Source: Wolfiporia cocos (Eukaryota > Basidiomycota > Agaricomycetes > Polyporales > Phaeolaceae). From it: a stretch of 64,000 nucleotides of DNA. The stretch is from assembly GCA_029448655.1 (NCBI GenBank), contig JACCLO010000011.1, positions 620,001 through 684,000 of the forward strand, written 5' to 3'. The translations under genes were made by a program, and so were the position numbers. A model generated the notes under the pieces. The model was not told the DNA's origin. It did not search any database and worked only from the letters and a program-made list of their open reading frames with translations. Positions 45,436 through 58,246 of the stretch are shown here, one piece after another; within the stretch, counting starts at the first letter, position 1, and each line of letters begins with the position of its first letter.

Positions 45436-47807
45436 ATGTCTATCACATTGTCAGTAGGCGATTACAGCCTCGCAAATCAAGTACTATTAGTCGCTGCTAC
45501 ATGCTTCATTATTCAAATGTGCTGGCGCCGGAAAGCATTTAAGTCGTTGGAGAATATTCCAGGACCTCCTAGCAATTCGTTCTGGACAGGTAAGCCAACA
45601 CTCTCCATCACCGGAATACCTAGTACCGTGAGAAATTATTGATCCTGTCTCAGGGAACCTTGAGAGGTTTTACACTCGTCATGCAGAGTCCTTCCAGAGC
45701 GAAGTGGCATTGAAATACGGCCCAATAGTCAAGCTGCACGGATTGTTCGGGGTGCTTTAACTGAATTCGAGCTCGAAGAGGAAACGCTTACATTTCTCTG
45801 CGTAGCGTCCGATACTGTATATCTCGGATCCGAAGGCACTACACAACATCTTGATCAAGGAAGAACATATTTATCAGGAACTTGATGTGACATTCCTGTC
45901 AGTACGAGTCGTTGAGATCTATCCGATTATCTGAAGTAGAGGGCTTCCGATATACAGACAGAATCACCTGATGTTTGGACCAGGTCTGCTTGCTACGAAG
46001 GGTCAGTTCAAATGATTCCCGTTCAAATCGCCAGAGGTGCTAAAATTTGAGCATAGGCGAACAGCATCGGAAACAGCGCAAGATGTTGAACCCAGTCTTC
46101 TCTGTAAATCACATGCGCAGACTGCTGCCAATCTTCTACAGAGTTGTCCACAAGGTGATCCGCTCGTTAACATCTCAAATAACTCTCAGTACTCACCTAT
46201 CTTTCTATACAGCTGCGCGATGGGATCGCGGCAGAAATCTCCGGTGGAGCACAAGAGGTGGACGTGCTTAACTGGTGCGGCCGCACCGCCCTTGAGCTTA
46301 TCGGTCAAGGTGGCTTGGGATACTCGTTTGACCCACTCGTGGAGCAGATTCCAAATGATTTCGGAGACGCTATCAAGGCACTGTTGTAAGTGATTGTTTG
46401 GTCACATCATACACAGTGTCGATATAAGACTCGCAGCCCGACCATGCAGTCACTTGATGTGCTCCGCCGGTTCCTTCCTTTGTTCGCCGACCTCGGACCG
46501 GGATGGATTCGTCGAGCATTGCTAGAGATGTTGCCATCAAAGCGGGCGCGAATGGCAACAAAGATTGTTGATACAATGGCCATAAGATCCAAGGAGATAT
46601 ACGAGTTGAAGCTGGCGGCAATTCGTGCTGGCGATGAAGCCCTCCTGAAACAGATCGGGGAAGGGAAGGATATCATGAGCGTTCTGAGTGTGTCTTCCTT
46701 TCCACGAAGGCACAATTCTGCATGACTCATCCATCCTTGGTAGTGAAAGCGAACATGGTAGCGTCCGAGGCAGATAGACTCCCAGAGGACGAAATAATAG
46801 GACAAATGACGTACGCTGAGATAGTTTACCTTTCTATGCTTGTTATTGATGAAGGGCGTCAGAACGTTGATTTTTGCGGCGACTGACACAACATCGAATA
46901 CACTGGCGCGTATCCTCTATCTCTTAGCTACTCATCCCGACATTCAGCAAGAGCTCCGTGAGGAGTTGCTGTCTTCTGGGGCCGCTGATAGTCTGCCGTA
47001 TGACGAATTGAACAAGTTGCCACTGCTTGATGGCATCTGTCGCGAGACGATACGAATGTGAGCTCTTGTGATTGATGCCAGGTCCCGGTTAACCCGTTTG
47101 ATGGCAGCTATCCAATGGTAACGTTGGCCACCCGCATGTACGTGGATTATTAAATATGAGATCTGAAGTAATGCTTACCGAGACCAATTACCAGGCCAAT
47201 TCAAGACACTACTCTTTCCCTCGGCGAACCAGTGATAGGGCTGGACGGTGAGGCCATAAGAGAGGTTGTGATCCCCAAGGGAACAGAAATTGTGATTGGA
47301 ACGTTGGGCTGCAATGCTAACAGAGAACTATGGGGTGAAGACGCTCTGGAATGGAAACCACGGCGATGGATCGAGGGACTCCCGGATGCTATCACAAACA
47401 CGCAAATTCCGGGTGTATATTCGAATCTGTAGGTCGCTGTTTCACCGTTCCCGACAGTTGTTAATAACAACTCATGATGCAGGATGACTTTCCTAGGCGG
47501 GAAACGTGCTTGCATGTACGTTGCGGACTGGTTACTGTTTGGGATTGAACTAACAGCCCGATTGACAGTGGCTTCAAGTTTTCCGAGATGGAAATGAGTA
47601 CGTCATATCTTATGGTATCCTATTTAACTACTTACAAGATTGTCAGAGGTCGTCCTTGCTGTGCTCGTGTCCAATTTTGTATTCGAGCCAACGGATAAGG
47701 CTATTGCCTGGAACGTCGCCGGCGTGTGGTATCCAACAGTCGGCACCGAGAGTAATACCCCTCAGATGCCGATCAAGGTGCGCTTCTATACGGGTGCCAA
47801 GGCGTAG
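45436..47807 (+). CDS. Cytochrome P450 monooxygenase (copy D)
   Basis: Intact-looking 14-exon P450. The ATG at 45436 opens a short luminal end and hydrophobic anchor (about residues 14-29), then NIPGPPSNSF. Exon 5 encodes HRKQRKMLNPVFS; exon 6 encodes N-W-C-G-R-T-A with the tryptophan that is a stop in copy A. The I-helix is FAATDTTSN, ExxR is RETIR, the PERF-like site is WKPRRW followed by IEGLP, and the haem loop is FLGGKRACIGF over exons 12 and 13. The stop is TAG at 47805-47807. All junctions inspected are GT-AG. The W-I-E-G-L-P signature groups it with E, F and G. It should act at the ER with P450 reductase; the substrate is not predictable. Confidence 0.9.
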
Positions 47808-48964
47808 ACGAAATCGCATTGCGGGTTGGTCAGTTTATACTGTAGCGGCTCCATTTATCAATTATGTTGCCTCCTGTACAATTTACTTCCAATTGATTAG
47901 ATCAACTATAACTTGACGAACTTGCGAAAGCACTCAGCTTATGACAAGACGAAGTCATTCAAGCGCATTCAGTATCTCAGCACGATTACACTACTTGATG
48001 TAATCTGCCGCTTTTGTCATTTTCAGCTTCACGATGTCCGCTCATCATCATCATCATCGCTCAAAAAGTGTGGTCTCGCGTCACTCGTAAAAGCAGAGCG
48101 TGCCAAGACAACACCGCTAAGAGCGAGTGTTCGGGTTAGTGCCGATGATCCTGTCGGCCGATGGAGTCTGATATACGTACCAAGACCAGCCAGGCAATGT
48201 CGCATCAACGCTGGGCAGCATCGGCTTGTACCGAATACTAGGTATGAGAGATCTGTAGATCAATATTGATTTCAACGGATGCTGAGCTGCTGACATAACG
48301 TTAGCATAAGATATGCTGCCGTGCGCGTTGAAGCTAGCAGCTCTCTTGTAAGCTGTACTACTTGCAGCACGGCGACAGAAATGCACTATTGAGGCAAATC
48401 TCGGCAGCATTCCGCGAATGATGCTGGCTCCGCTGTGATCTCAAGTGATCGATAGCGGAGTGTAGGATAACAAGAACTATCATGAGATCTTCCCAGGTCA
48501 CTGTCGATGTCCTATTCTTCGTAATGCTTAGAATATTAAAGACACTATGGAGCAGGTGATCACGAACTTGATAATCCCGTCAAATGTTAGAATCGATCTA
48601 GAACTGTTCAGTGATCCGACAATTTCTGATCTGGACTTCAGACACAGGGAGTAAGTTGTTATGATCGCTGTCTTATCTGAGCTGTTGGCCTATGAGGGTC
48701 AATGCGTCGTGCGATCACGGCCAGAAGAGCTGGGCACTGTATTTCGGTGGGATTGATTCCGCTTCCTTCGCTGAATGGTGAATGACTCTGCGAATGCCGG
48801 CATTTGGTCCTCAAGGCATGCCCCGAGGACAAATATGTAGCCAATTTTACCACGACATCTCTTGTAATCTGTGATACGTCAGTTAAACGCGGCCCGAGCT
48901 ACTCAGCATTCGCTGGTGATGCAAATGCAGATCCTGGGGCGGTAGGGTTTAGCGCGGAGCCATG
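47808..48964. other. Intergenic between P450-D and P450-E
   Basis: No gene or repeat with clear boundaries was seen. Short frames on both strands lack motifs. Confidence 0.5.
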
Positions 48965-48970
48965 TATAAG
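48965..48970 (+). promoter_or_regulatory. TATA box of P450-E
   Basis: TATAAG in the context CATGTATAAGAGAG, 65 bases before the ATG, at the same spacing as in copy F. Confidence 0.6.
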
Positions 48971-49029
48971 AGAGCACGAACGTAGAGTAGCACATCTCAC
49001 TACCATCATTTTGCGGTGAATCGGTTGTC

Positions 49030-51401
49030 ATGAGCGTACTGAACATGTCCATCGGAGCTTCTGCGGGGAGCTTCGGCTTTGCAAGTGAATCCATCCTGCT
49101 CATATTTGCCTGGCTCGTCATTCTGTTCTTCTGGCGTAAACATTCGTTCAAGTCGCTAGACAATATCCCAGGACCACCCACGGACTCGATCTGGACAGGT
49201 ACTAGCGGTTCCTGCAAACTACAACCGTGCTGCTCATGATGACTGCTCATGCGTAGGGAACACCACGAAATTCTTCACTCGCCATGGCGCAGCCTTTCAA
49301 GCCCACATTGCACTCAATTATGGCCCTGTGGTCAGAATGCACGGGTTGTTTGGGGTATGCCTTAATGAGCCGCCGATATCCTGATCGTTAAAGTGCTCCT
49401 TCGCAGCGGTCTATCCTATATATCTCAGATCCCCAGGCGTTGCATAACATCTTGATCAAGGAGGAACCCATATATCAGGAGTCCGCTATGTTTATAAAGT
49501 ACGGACCAATCCTTACCTGGGTACTTCTGAAATTTACACTTGCTCATAGGTCGAACTACCTGCAATTTGGGCGGGGATTGCTTGCTACGCTCGGTCGGTC
49601 GATGTCCCATGCCTCCATAATTAGAAACTCACAATGTATTCCGGGCTCCAGGTGAGCAGCACAGGAAGCAGCGGAAGATGTTGAACCCCGTCTTCTCCGT
49701 CAACCATATGCGGAGATTAATACCAGTCTTCTACAACGTCGTTCACAGGGTAATTGCCGCATAGGACGCGCAGATACTGTCTCACTCACTACAGCGATGT
49801 ACAGCTGCGCGATGGTATGGCAGCGGAGGTTGGGAGAGGAGCGCAAGAGCTGGATGTGCTCCGCTGGTTTGGTCGCGCAGCTCTTGAGCTCATAGGTCAA
49901 GGGGGCCTGGGATACTCGTTTGATCCACTCACCGAGCAGGTCCAGAACGCCTATGGAGATGCTATCAAAGAAGTGACGTGCGTGATGCTAGTTTGTCTAT
50001 AGTGCAGAGTAGCGAACGGGGCTGCGCAGCCCGACCTCCCAGGCTCTCGAACTCCCCCGAAGATTTCTTCCTTTGGTGGATGAAGTAGGGCCTGCGTGGC
50101 TCCGACGCGCAGTATTGCAAGTTCTGCCCTCGAGAACTGTACGAAAGGCAGTTCAAGTGATTGACACGATGGATATGGCTTCCAAGGAAGTCTATGAGGC
50201 AAAGAAAGCGGCAATTACGGCGGGTGACGAAGCTCTCCTAAACCGGATCGGGGAAGGGAAGGACATCATGAGTGTCCTAAGTGAGTACTATGATTTTACT
50301 TGAAGTATCTTAGGGCTCACACATCTCTTATAGTGAGGGCCAACATGGAAGCATCGGACGAGGACAGATTGCCAGAGGAAGAGGTCATTGGTCAAATGAC
50401 GTGAGTCGATGTATGTCCTCCTTGTCGTTTCGCAATCCTTCATGAACTGTGCGTCAGGACCCTTATGTTTGCGGCGACCGACACGACGTCCAATACCCTC
50501 TGTCGTATCTTGTACTTGCTGGCGACGCACCCCGATGTCCAACAAGAGCTGCGCGAGGAGCTGCAAGCGGCCGGCGCTGCTGAGAACTTGGCGTATGACG
50601 AGCTGAACAAGCTGCCCCTCCTGGATGCCGTATGTCGGGAGACCATACGGTTGTGAGTCATCTGCCGTGCTGTGAATCCATTGCAAAGTTCATCTTTTGG
50701 CACCAGGTATCCAACTGTCACACTTTCCACGCGCATGTAAGTCTATCAACATATCAAGCTGAACGGAGGTCAGGCGTTGACGTTATACTAGGCCGATTCA
50801 GGACACTACCCTCTCTCTTGGGGAACCCGTGATTGGAAAGGACGGTGTAATCATGAAGGAGATTATGATCCCCAAAGGAACGGAAATTGTGATGGGGACC
50901 TTGGGCTGTAACGCGAACAAAAACCTATGGGGAGAAGACGCTCTCAAGTGGAAGCCGCAAAGGTGGATTGAGGGGCTCCCCGCTGCTGTGACCGATTCGC
51001 CAATTCCTGGGGTGTACTCCAATCTGTGAGCTATCACGCATGTTGCTCTAATCGTCATTGATGATTCCCCCAGGATGACATTCTTGGGCGGCAAACGCGC
51101 TTGCATGTATGTGAGGCATTGCGTACCGACGAGCAAGATACTAACTTACCTCATGGCAGCGGGTTCAAGTTCTCTGAAATGGAGATGAGTACGTGTCGAT
51201 ATTGAATCTTGTAATATGACGACTCAAATACTCTTGACAGAGGTCGTCCTATCCGTCATGGTATCCACCTTCGTCTTCGAGCTGACTGGCAAGCCCATCA
51301 CTTGGAACGTCGCCGGCGTCTGGTATCCAACGGTTGGAATGGAGAGCAACAACCCTGAGATGCCGATCAAGGTACGCCTCTACAAGGGGGCCAGTGCCTA
51401 G
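49030..51401 (+). CDS. Cytochrome P450 monooxygenase (copy E)
   Basis: The clearest of the seven copies: 14 exons with GT-AG introns of about 50-100 nt, giving about 558 residues. Membrane anchor at about 20-36, then NIPGPPTDS (45-53). HRKQRKMLNPVFS falls near 138-150, I-helix FAATDTTS near 336-343, ExxR E393-R396, WKPQRW near 458, and haem loop FLGGKRACIG with Cys about 495. Several codons are split by introns, notably in the haem loop (the Ile of A-C-I is completed by the next exon). The same split positions recur in every paralog. The last exon ends P-I-K-V-R-L-Y-K-G-A-S-A at TAG 51399-51401. Nearest relatives in the window are D and F. Confidence 0.92.
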
Positions 51402-52355
51402 AGAGAACGAATATGGACTCTTGTACCCTTGATTCTGCTGTACGCCCGCTATGCAGTCTGGCTGTGACCTGTATTTGTGATTATAGCTGATAAATCAACC
51501 CGAACATAGTTCGCTTACCGTTTCGCACCAGTCTCCCTGCGTCTGCAGAGTGTGAGCGCAATGAATATGCTAAAGGTGTCCCCCCGAGATGAGAAGACTG
51601 ACAATGCTATCATCAGCATTGGAGTTACCGGCATGTGAGCTGAAAACTGTACAAAATATTCAATCTGCTACCGTCGCAGGGTGAGCCCAGGATGAAAACG
51701 CTGGAGCAAGCTAACCAGCACAAGGCTTTGGGTTTGGATACACTCTAAATAATCGAGATATCGAGTCTTGTCAGCAAACTGCACTGCATGAGTAGAGCAC
51801 GTGCAGGTTTTCTTGAGTTTCGCCCATTCACGAGATCAGACCGACGATTTATATGTACAGCAGCAAGTCCAAGTTCTGTCGACAAGACAGAATCTGGACT
51901 TTCCACCGTAGCTACCGTAGAAGGTGACGACGGTCGTCATCTTCTGGTACCCGGCGACCCGGCGGTTGGCGCAGAGAGCAACAGCCCCAGAGTTACGGTT
52001 CCTTCTGCTGTGGCTTGCAATTGGTGTGACTGTGACCTGATCGAACCTATAACAGGTAGATCAGTCACGATTCAGTTTACCTTTTTTACCACAATATCCT
52101 TCCTTGCCTGTGAAATGCGCATTCTGCGTGATCTTAATTAAGGCGAAAATGGAGTGCCACCAAGTTCGCAATACGTTTATCAGCCAATCCATGTTCACCA
52201 CTGGCAGGTGTGACTGTGTCCACAGAATGAAATGAACTTGCTTGTGCATCGTTGCATCAGAGGTGAGGGCACTGTAGCACGGTAGCTAGCGCCAGAGCTA
52301 TGATTGAAATCCAACAAAGAAAAGGCAATACCACAGCAGACCACTGCACGCAGGA
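51402..52355. other. Intergenic between P450-E and ssr4 (convergent 3' ends)
   Basis: No gene recognised. The two flanking genes point toward each other, so both terminators should lie here. Confidence 0.5.
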
Positions 52356-53922
52356 CTATGTCATGACTCCTTCACCTTGTGCGCCCAGAGCATCCATCGG
52401 CACATCGAGCATCTCGTCGACAGATTGCAGCGCCTCCTCCGCGCGCCTCCGTGCAGCAGCTTTTGCTTCTAGCTCCTCGACCTCTGCAGAGAGCTTCGCC
52501 TGCGCGCGCCTTTGCATCAGTCATTGCCCAATCAGTCCAATCACGCACACTGACCACTTTCGCCTCAAGCTCCTCCTGGTTGAATATCGAATACGGTGGC
52601 GGACGGTTGTCGACCTCCTTCAGCTTGCCTAATACACCGCACAGTTCAATAAATCTGCGCTCACTGTGGGGAGAAAATCGAAACGCACTGAACGCGGCAT
52701 GCGTGAACACCTCCAACATGTATTCGTGATTCCTGCGGAACCGCGTCGCCGCCAGCGTCCGCGTCGAGACCGTCTCAGACTCATCTGCGTCCCGCCGTTA
52801 ACAGCGCCCCGCTGCACACGCCACTCTGCACTCACCTGCCGAGTCGTCGTCTTCCACCGGCCGCTGCTGCACCGGCTGCCGCTGAACCCCCGCCGGTCAA
52901 CATCCGCGCGCAGATAGCGCGTCGCACACGCACCTGGCTCATGCCCACGCTCACGCCGCGCTGTCTCCGCTCCAGCGCCTCCATATTGCTGTTCTGCTGT
53001 GCGAGCATCGCCTGCGGGTTGCCCGCCATCCCCGCGGGGAAACCCATGGCCATGCCCGGCGCGCGGTCCATGCCGGGGGGGTACACCTTCTGCCCGGCCT
53101 TCTCGCCCATGACGTACATCCCCGGCTCGTTGAACGGGCGCAGCGGGTACGCGCGCACGGGCTGGTTTATCGACGGCGGGATCGCTGTGGTCGCGGGTCA
53201 GCGTGTGCCGCGCGGGGGAGGAATGGTGCGCGCGGCCTTGTGGCGCGCTCAGAGCGGGCGGCGGCGGCGGCGGCGGTGTGGCGACTCACCCGTTGCTTGG
53301 CCGCGGCCGTAGTGGATGAGCACGAGCTGGGGGTGGCCGCCCCTGATCAGGCGGTAGCGACGTCGCACGCGGTACGCTGCAGTGTCCTGTCCCGGGATGA
53401 ACCCGAACTTGACCTCCATCATCTCGAGCTCCTGTAGCCGGAACATCCCAGTTAGATCATCGTTCCTGAGAAGGCGGCAGAGTCACAGTGGACCGTGCTC
53501 AGGGCGTCAAATGTGACTGCTGAAGCTGTGCCGTGTTGAACAACGAAGATGCGCCGCTGATGGTCTGGCGCATAAGTGTATGAGTGTACTCACACGTCCT
53601 GGACCCGCCTGAAGCACGCCTTTCTGCTCCTGCTCTAGATACCGAATCCCATCCGGAGGGAGCCCCAGGTTCGCGGTGATAAATATGAGGAAAATCTGGC
53701 CGTCTGCGTGACGTGTTACTGGCTGTGGGTCTGCACAGCTCAGTGTCTTTGAAACGTACCCAAAGGTTTGTCGATGTATCCCCATTGGAATGGAGTGCCC
53801 ATCGCGAGCTGTGTTGCGCGCAACAGCATCTGCACGGCCGCTTCGGGCGCAAGGTTCAACTGCGGGGTGATGTGCTCCGGATACCGTAAACATATCCCTT
53901 CAGGAAAGCTATGTCCGGCCAT
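52356..53922 (-). CDS. ssr4: SWI/SNF-RSC subunit, Ssr4 family
   Basis: Seven exons (53922-53760, 53703-53594, 53431-53290, 53184-52934, 52881-52836, 52784-52555, 52499-52356) give 361 residues with phase kept at every junction. The N-terminal domain is recognisable: CLRYPEHITPQLNLAPE, then a YIDKP stretch, IFLIFITANLGLPPDGIRY, and MEVKFGFIPGQDTAAYRVRR. A Met/Ala/Gly/Pro-rich middle follows, then a conserved R-R-N-H-E-Y-M-L-E-V-F-T-H-A-A-F-S segment and a charged, probably coiled-coil C terminus (about the last 48 residues). In fission yeast Ssr4 is part of both the SWI/SNF and RSC chromatin-remodelling complexes in the nucleus; the same role is inferred here. Start at the ATG closest to the conserved domain; an upstream exon cannot be excluded. 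GC-rich coding sequence contrasts with the nearby transposon regions. Confidence 0.88.
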
Positions 53923-54857
53923 CTCGAGAATGGATATCAACCCACAGGACAGGCAAAAAGAAGAGCAGCCGGAGGGGATTCAAGATTCAAGGAGGGATTA
54001 CCTCTGGAGTCGCGCTTGAAACGCGTGTCATGTGATCTTCCGGCCTGCTTACCCGCGGTGCTTACGAGCGCGTTTCCCCTCAAACCTGAGCTTGTATCAT
54101 CCAGGTCCGGATCTGTCATCGTTGCAGGCGACCTTGCGTGTATGAACGCACTAGCGGGCGCGGCGTGGCAGGCTTCTGCAATGCGCTGTTGGACCCAGAA
54201 GACCCTAGCAACAAGCAGCTACTGAATCGTAGTCATACGCATCTTGCCATCTCCTTGCCACACTACTTATATTCTTTACTCCGTATCACTCGGCATATGA
54301 GCTAGCTCAACCGGTCATCAACAATGGATGGACAATTTAAGAGATATTTATTTACGGGAGAAGACAACGCTTAAGAATCGCAGCCTGTCTCCGAAGAAGA
54401 GCTTCTTGGTGAGGCGGGGAGCATGGCAAACTTCGGTGATCATCAGAAGTCGCGTATTCAGGCCTTGGATGATCACTGATACCCCAAAGTCGATGGACTT
54501 GAGCCCACTTGTGTTTACAGCTTGAAGCAACCAGGCTACATCGTGCGTAGTATAGCGATGACTAATGAGCCGATCAATGTTTCGAGCAGAATGTGGCGAG
54601 CTTGCCATACCGTATTCGGCATTCTCCTACCGCTGTCGCGGGTCCAAACGATCGAGCCGCCGGTATAAGCAGTATGTCAGTCGTCTTACGTACCCCATCA
54701 TAGTATTGCTCATCCTATTAGACCTCCTCATCTGCAGCAGCAACGCCTGTTCCAAGACATTTTCCTCGGATATAAAGGGCACGATGTCTGCGCGCCAGAT
54801 GCCCAGCAATCTTCGCATCTCCGTCCCCCTGTCCCCGAGATCACTTGAACCATCGCC
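53923..54857. other. Shared upstream region of ssr4 and the AIFM2-like gene
   Basis: The two genes diverge from this 935-base interval. No TATA box stands out, as is common for housekeeping fungal promoters. An open minus-strand frame of 60 codons (53937-54119) could be an extra 5' exon of ssr4, but this is not supported by motifs. Confidence 0.5.
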
Positions 54858-56195
54858 ATGTCCAAGAAAACCGACGACAAGCAGAACGTCGTCGTAGTCG
54901 GCGGCGGTTTCGTCGGCAGCCTGCTCGCGCGCGCGCTCTCCGCGAAGCTCGACCCTGCCCGCTACACGCTCATCCTCATCAACGAGCGCCCGTACATGAT
55001 CCAGCTCATCGCCGGCGCGCGCATGATCGTCTCCGACACGGACCGCCTCGAGGACACCGCGCTCATCCCGTATGACAAGCTGTTCGTCAACGGGAACGGA
55101 CAATTCTACCAGGGCCGCGTCGAGCAGATCGACGAGGCGAGCAGGGCAGTTGTCCTCAAGAACGGCGAGCGCATCTCGTACGCTGCGCTGATCCTAGCAA
55201 CGGGATCGACGTGGTCTGGCCCGCTTGACTTTCCTGAAGCGGGCGCGGATGTGCAAGCGCATATTCGGGAGTGGCGCGAGAAGGTGGAGCGCGCGAAGGA
55301 TATTTTCATCGTTGGTGGTGGCGCAGTCGGAATTGGTCAGTCCACATCTGTTTGTTTTGCACCATAGCACTCACAGTGTGTTGTAGAATATGCCGGCGAG
55401 ATACGCGACATTTTTCCGGTACGATATGGACTTGAGCTAGATTGATCCACATAAGCTAACATCCATCCAGGACAAGAAAATCACGATCATCCACAGCAGC
55501 GACATGCTCCTGAACTCGACGTACCCAGACAAGTACCGCAGGGACATCGCGCGCCGTTGCCGCGCGATCGGCGTCAAGCTCGTCTTCGGGGAATACGTCG
55601 ACCAGTTCCCCGCGCCAGGCACCGTCGGCCTCACAACGCGCCGCGGCACGTCCTACCGTAGTGCGGACCTCGTCGTACGTCCACCATCCGCATCCGTGCA
55701 TCGCCCGCCCAACTAACGCCCACTGTCTTGGCGGCCAGATCCCCGCATTTGGCGCGCGCCCGAACACGCGCTTCATCGCGTCCCTCGGCGCAGACGCCCT
55801 CGCGGAGTCCGGGTGCGTGAAGGTGCACCCGACGCTCGAGGTGCAGGGCCACCCGGGCGTGTTCGCGCTTGGGGACATCATCGAGTGGCACGAGCAGAAG
55901 CAGGCGGCGAAGGGCGGCGCGCACGTCCCCATCGTCGTCGAGAACGTGCTCAGCTTCCTTGCGCGCCGCCCGCTCGCCAAGCAGTACAAGGGCAGCATCG
56001 AGATGATCCTCATCCCGCTCGGCAAGGTGCGTGATCGCCTGGGTGTGCGCGTGCTTGTGCTGATTGGTCGTGCAGAGTGGCGGCTCGGCTTACCTTGACA
56101 TCCTGTGGGGTATTACCCTCGGTGCATGGTTCGCCCGGATGGTCAAGGGAAAGGACCTGTTTGTGCCCAAGTCAAGGAAAGACAGAGGCTTGTGA
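54858..56195 (+). CDS. AIFM2/FSP1-like FAD-dependent NAD(P)H oxidoreductase
   Basis: Five exons (54858-55335, 55387-55418, 55471-55674, 55739-56026, 56076-56195) give 373 residues with phase kept throughout. A first dinucleotide-binding motif VVVVGGGFVGS lies at about residues 12-22 (FAD) and a second, FIVGGGAVGIEYAGE, at about 150-164 (NAD(P)H). L-A-T-G-S-T follows the first domain. P-G-V-F-A-L-G-D near the C terminus is the second FAD contact typical of the pyridine nucleotide-disulphide reductase fold. The family transfers electrons from NAD(P)H to quinones. The N terminus (MSKKTDDKQN) has no evident mitochondrial signal; membrane or lipid-droplet association cannot be judged. The coding sequence is very GC-rich. 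Confidence 0.9.
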
Positions 56196-58182
56196 TGGGC
56201 ACCATGATCTATTTATTCTGGTTTGATTGACGGCGATCCGGACTCTGTTATGGCGTAGCATTTGTTTCCGTCTCGGTTCCTATATTGGCGTTCCATGCTA
56301 GAGACATCCAGATTGATCCTTTGTTATAACCTCGACTGACTCATCATGCATCACCGGTCGGTGCCCGGCCCGGCCACTTTCTTCTAGCCCGCTCTTGCTT
56401 TACCAATCTATACCTTCTGCCTGACGCATGCTGCACCTTCACGCTCGTAACCTCGGTATTTGCGCTTCGGCGCAACTGCCTTTGTACTTACTGCGGCGGT
56501 ATCGAATTAATGTATCCTACATAGAAAATTAAGAATTAAGTCACGTGATGCGAGAAAGCGCTTGCCACTATTCGGACGCTCCGTGCGCGTAATCACCGGT
56601 GTGACTTCCTATCGATGTCGTTGGAGGCAATATTTTGCGTTCCTAGTTCCTACATGAGCGGAACATCTCGCATCTCGAATTCTAGGCATGGCTATCGCCG
56701 CGGGCATGCAGAGTATCTATATCATCGACGGCGCAGCCGCTCGACCAGATCAAAGTTGGTACGACGTCGATCCGGTCCAATCGTAACATGGCAGCGAGCA
56801 GGTCAGCGAGTTTGTCGGGACGAAGGGCTGGGCAGCCCCAAGAATAGGCAGATACCACCATAGCCCCGTTTGCGCGTGCTATTGGGCGATGGACAAGCAC
56901 ATTCAGCATGCATTCGCTCTCTGTGACTGTTCACCTGAGCTGGGACATCAAGACGAGATGGCACTACTTCTTCAGGACTAGGACACCGGGCTGCGGCCGA
57001 TCCTGAAGGATCTGCTAACCGGATGAGTGCAAAGGCTATTCCGCTCGAGGTACGGATTGAATCCATAGGAATGACAGTGATCTACACAGTAGACAGACGG
57101 AAAAGAGCATCACCGACAACACCACTGAAGTAGCACAAGCCCATGCAGTTGCCCGCTAACTGTCTCGGTGACTGGGGTCGGCGCCTCCGCCAAACAGATT
57201 ATAGGCCGCGCACACACTGTAAAGAGGCTCAGCGCGTTAGCCATCCGGGACACTGCAGCAAAAGTCCTGACTAAATGTGAGGGATGCGAGGCTCCTAGGA
57301 AGCGCAATCGTCAACGTTGCTACCAACAGCGAGGCCTACAGCGCCCTGGACGTGCTACGAGTTAGTCCTGATTTTGATCGATATTAAGCGCTTGCACTTG
57401 CAAGATAGCTGTGCAGCGGGGGAGATTCGTGCAAGGTCAGTGGGATACGTTCAGTATTTCTATCGTTTAAGCGCTCCTGACGATCGAGATCCGCAAATCG
57501 AGGCCGATTCCACCGGATGTATCGAGAGCATCTGACGTTAAGCGAGAAGCGAGAAATGCTTACTACGAGACCAGTAATCATGATTTCGTTCAACCACGGA
57601 CCGTATTATGTCTCCTCAATGATCTCACCGTAGTCAGTTGAGCAAAGGTCAGTGACACTGCACTTACTACTACAATCATTGCATTTGAACTACGAAGTCA
57701 GTTATTTGAAAGCGGCTCTCGGCTCTCATGCATTCGTTCAGTGAGGGACGAAAGAGGGGTCCACCGAGATCTCGTCAGCGGTCTAATTCCGACTGGATTC
57801 AGTATTGAAAGAGAGCAGGGAGAAACCGCTTACTCTTGTTGAAAAGTTCGTTTCATGCCGGACATCGAATTCGCCATGACACAATCCTAGTCACAACTCT
57901 ATGGAATAAGCGGTGAGTTCAAGTGACTACCGTTGATACTGGGCCGCGGTTGACGGTGGATGCCGTTTACACCCAGCAGAGCCGATAGGGAACAGCCCAT
58001 GGCGCTCGCGTACACGAGAGAAGCTCCACGAAGTTGCGGCGATAGTCCGCCAGGATCACGAGAGCATTTCACCATGTTCAGATGCCCGACATGCCACGAA
58101 GATGCTGGATTCGTCATGCATATGTATCAGTGAAGCTGAGTGAGCCAGCTTCTGCACCGGCAAGATGATTAGTGCAGAGCCA
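56196..58182. other. Intergenic, possible gene remnant on the minus strand
   Basis: About 2 kb without a supported gene. A minus-strand frame from an ATG at 56909 (75 codons, with V-V-S-A-Y-S-W-G-C-P) has coding-like composition but no family I can name and no linked exons. No repeats with clear ends. Confidence 0.45.
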
Positions 58183-58190
58183 TATAAAAG
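58183..58190 (+). promoter_or_regulatory. TATA box of P450-F
   Basis: TATAAAAG lies 64 bases before the ATG, as in copy E. Confidence 0.65.
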
Positions 58191-58246
58191 AAGGGTCAAG
58201 AGGCAACTAAAAATCACAGTTGTCTGTCGACTTTCTTGACTCAGAC

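Noticed and set aside
53937..54119. Upstream coding exon of ssr4
   Set aside because: The 60-codon frame has no similarity to known Ssr4 N termini; the ATG at 53922 lies directly before the conserved domain.
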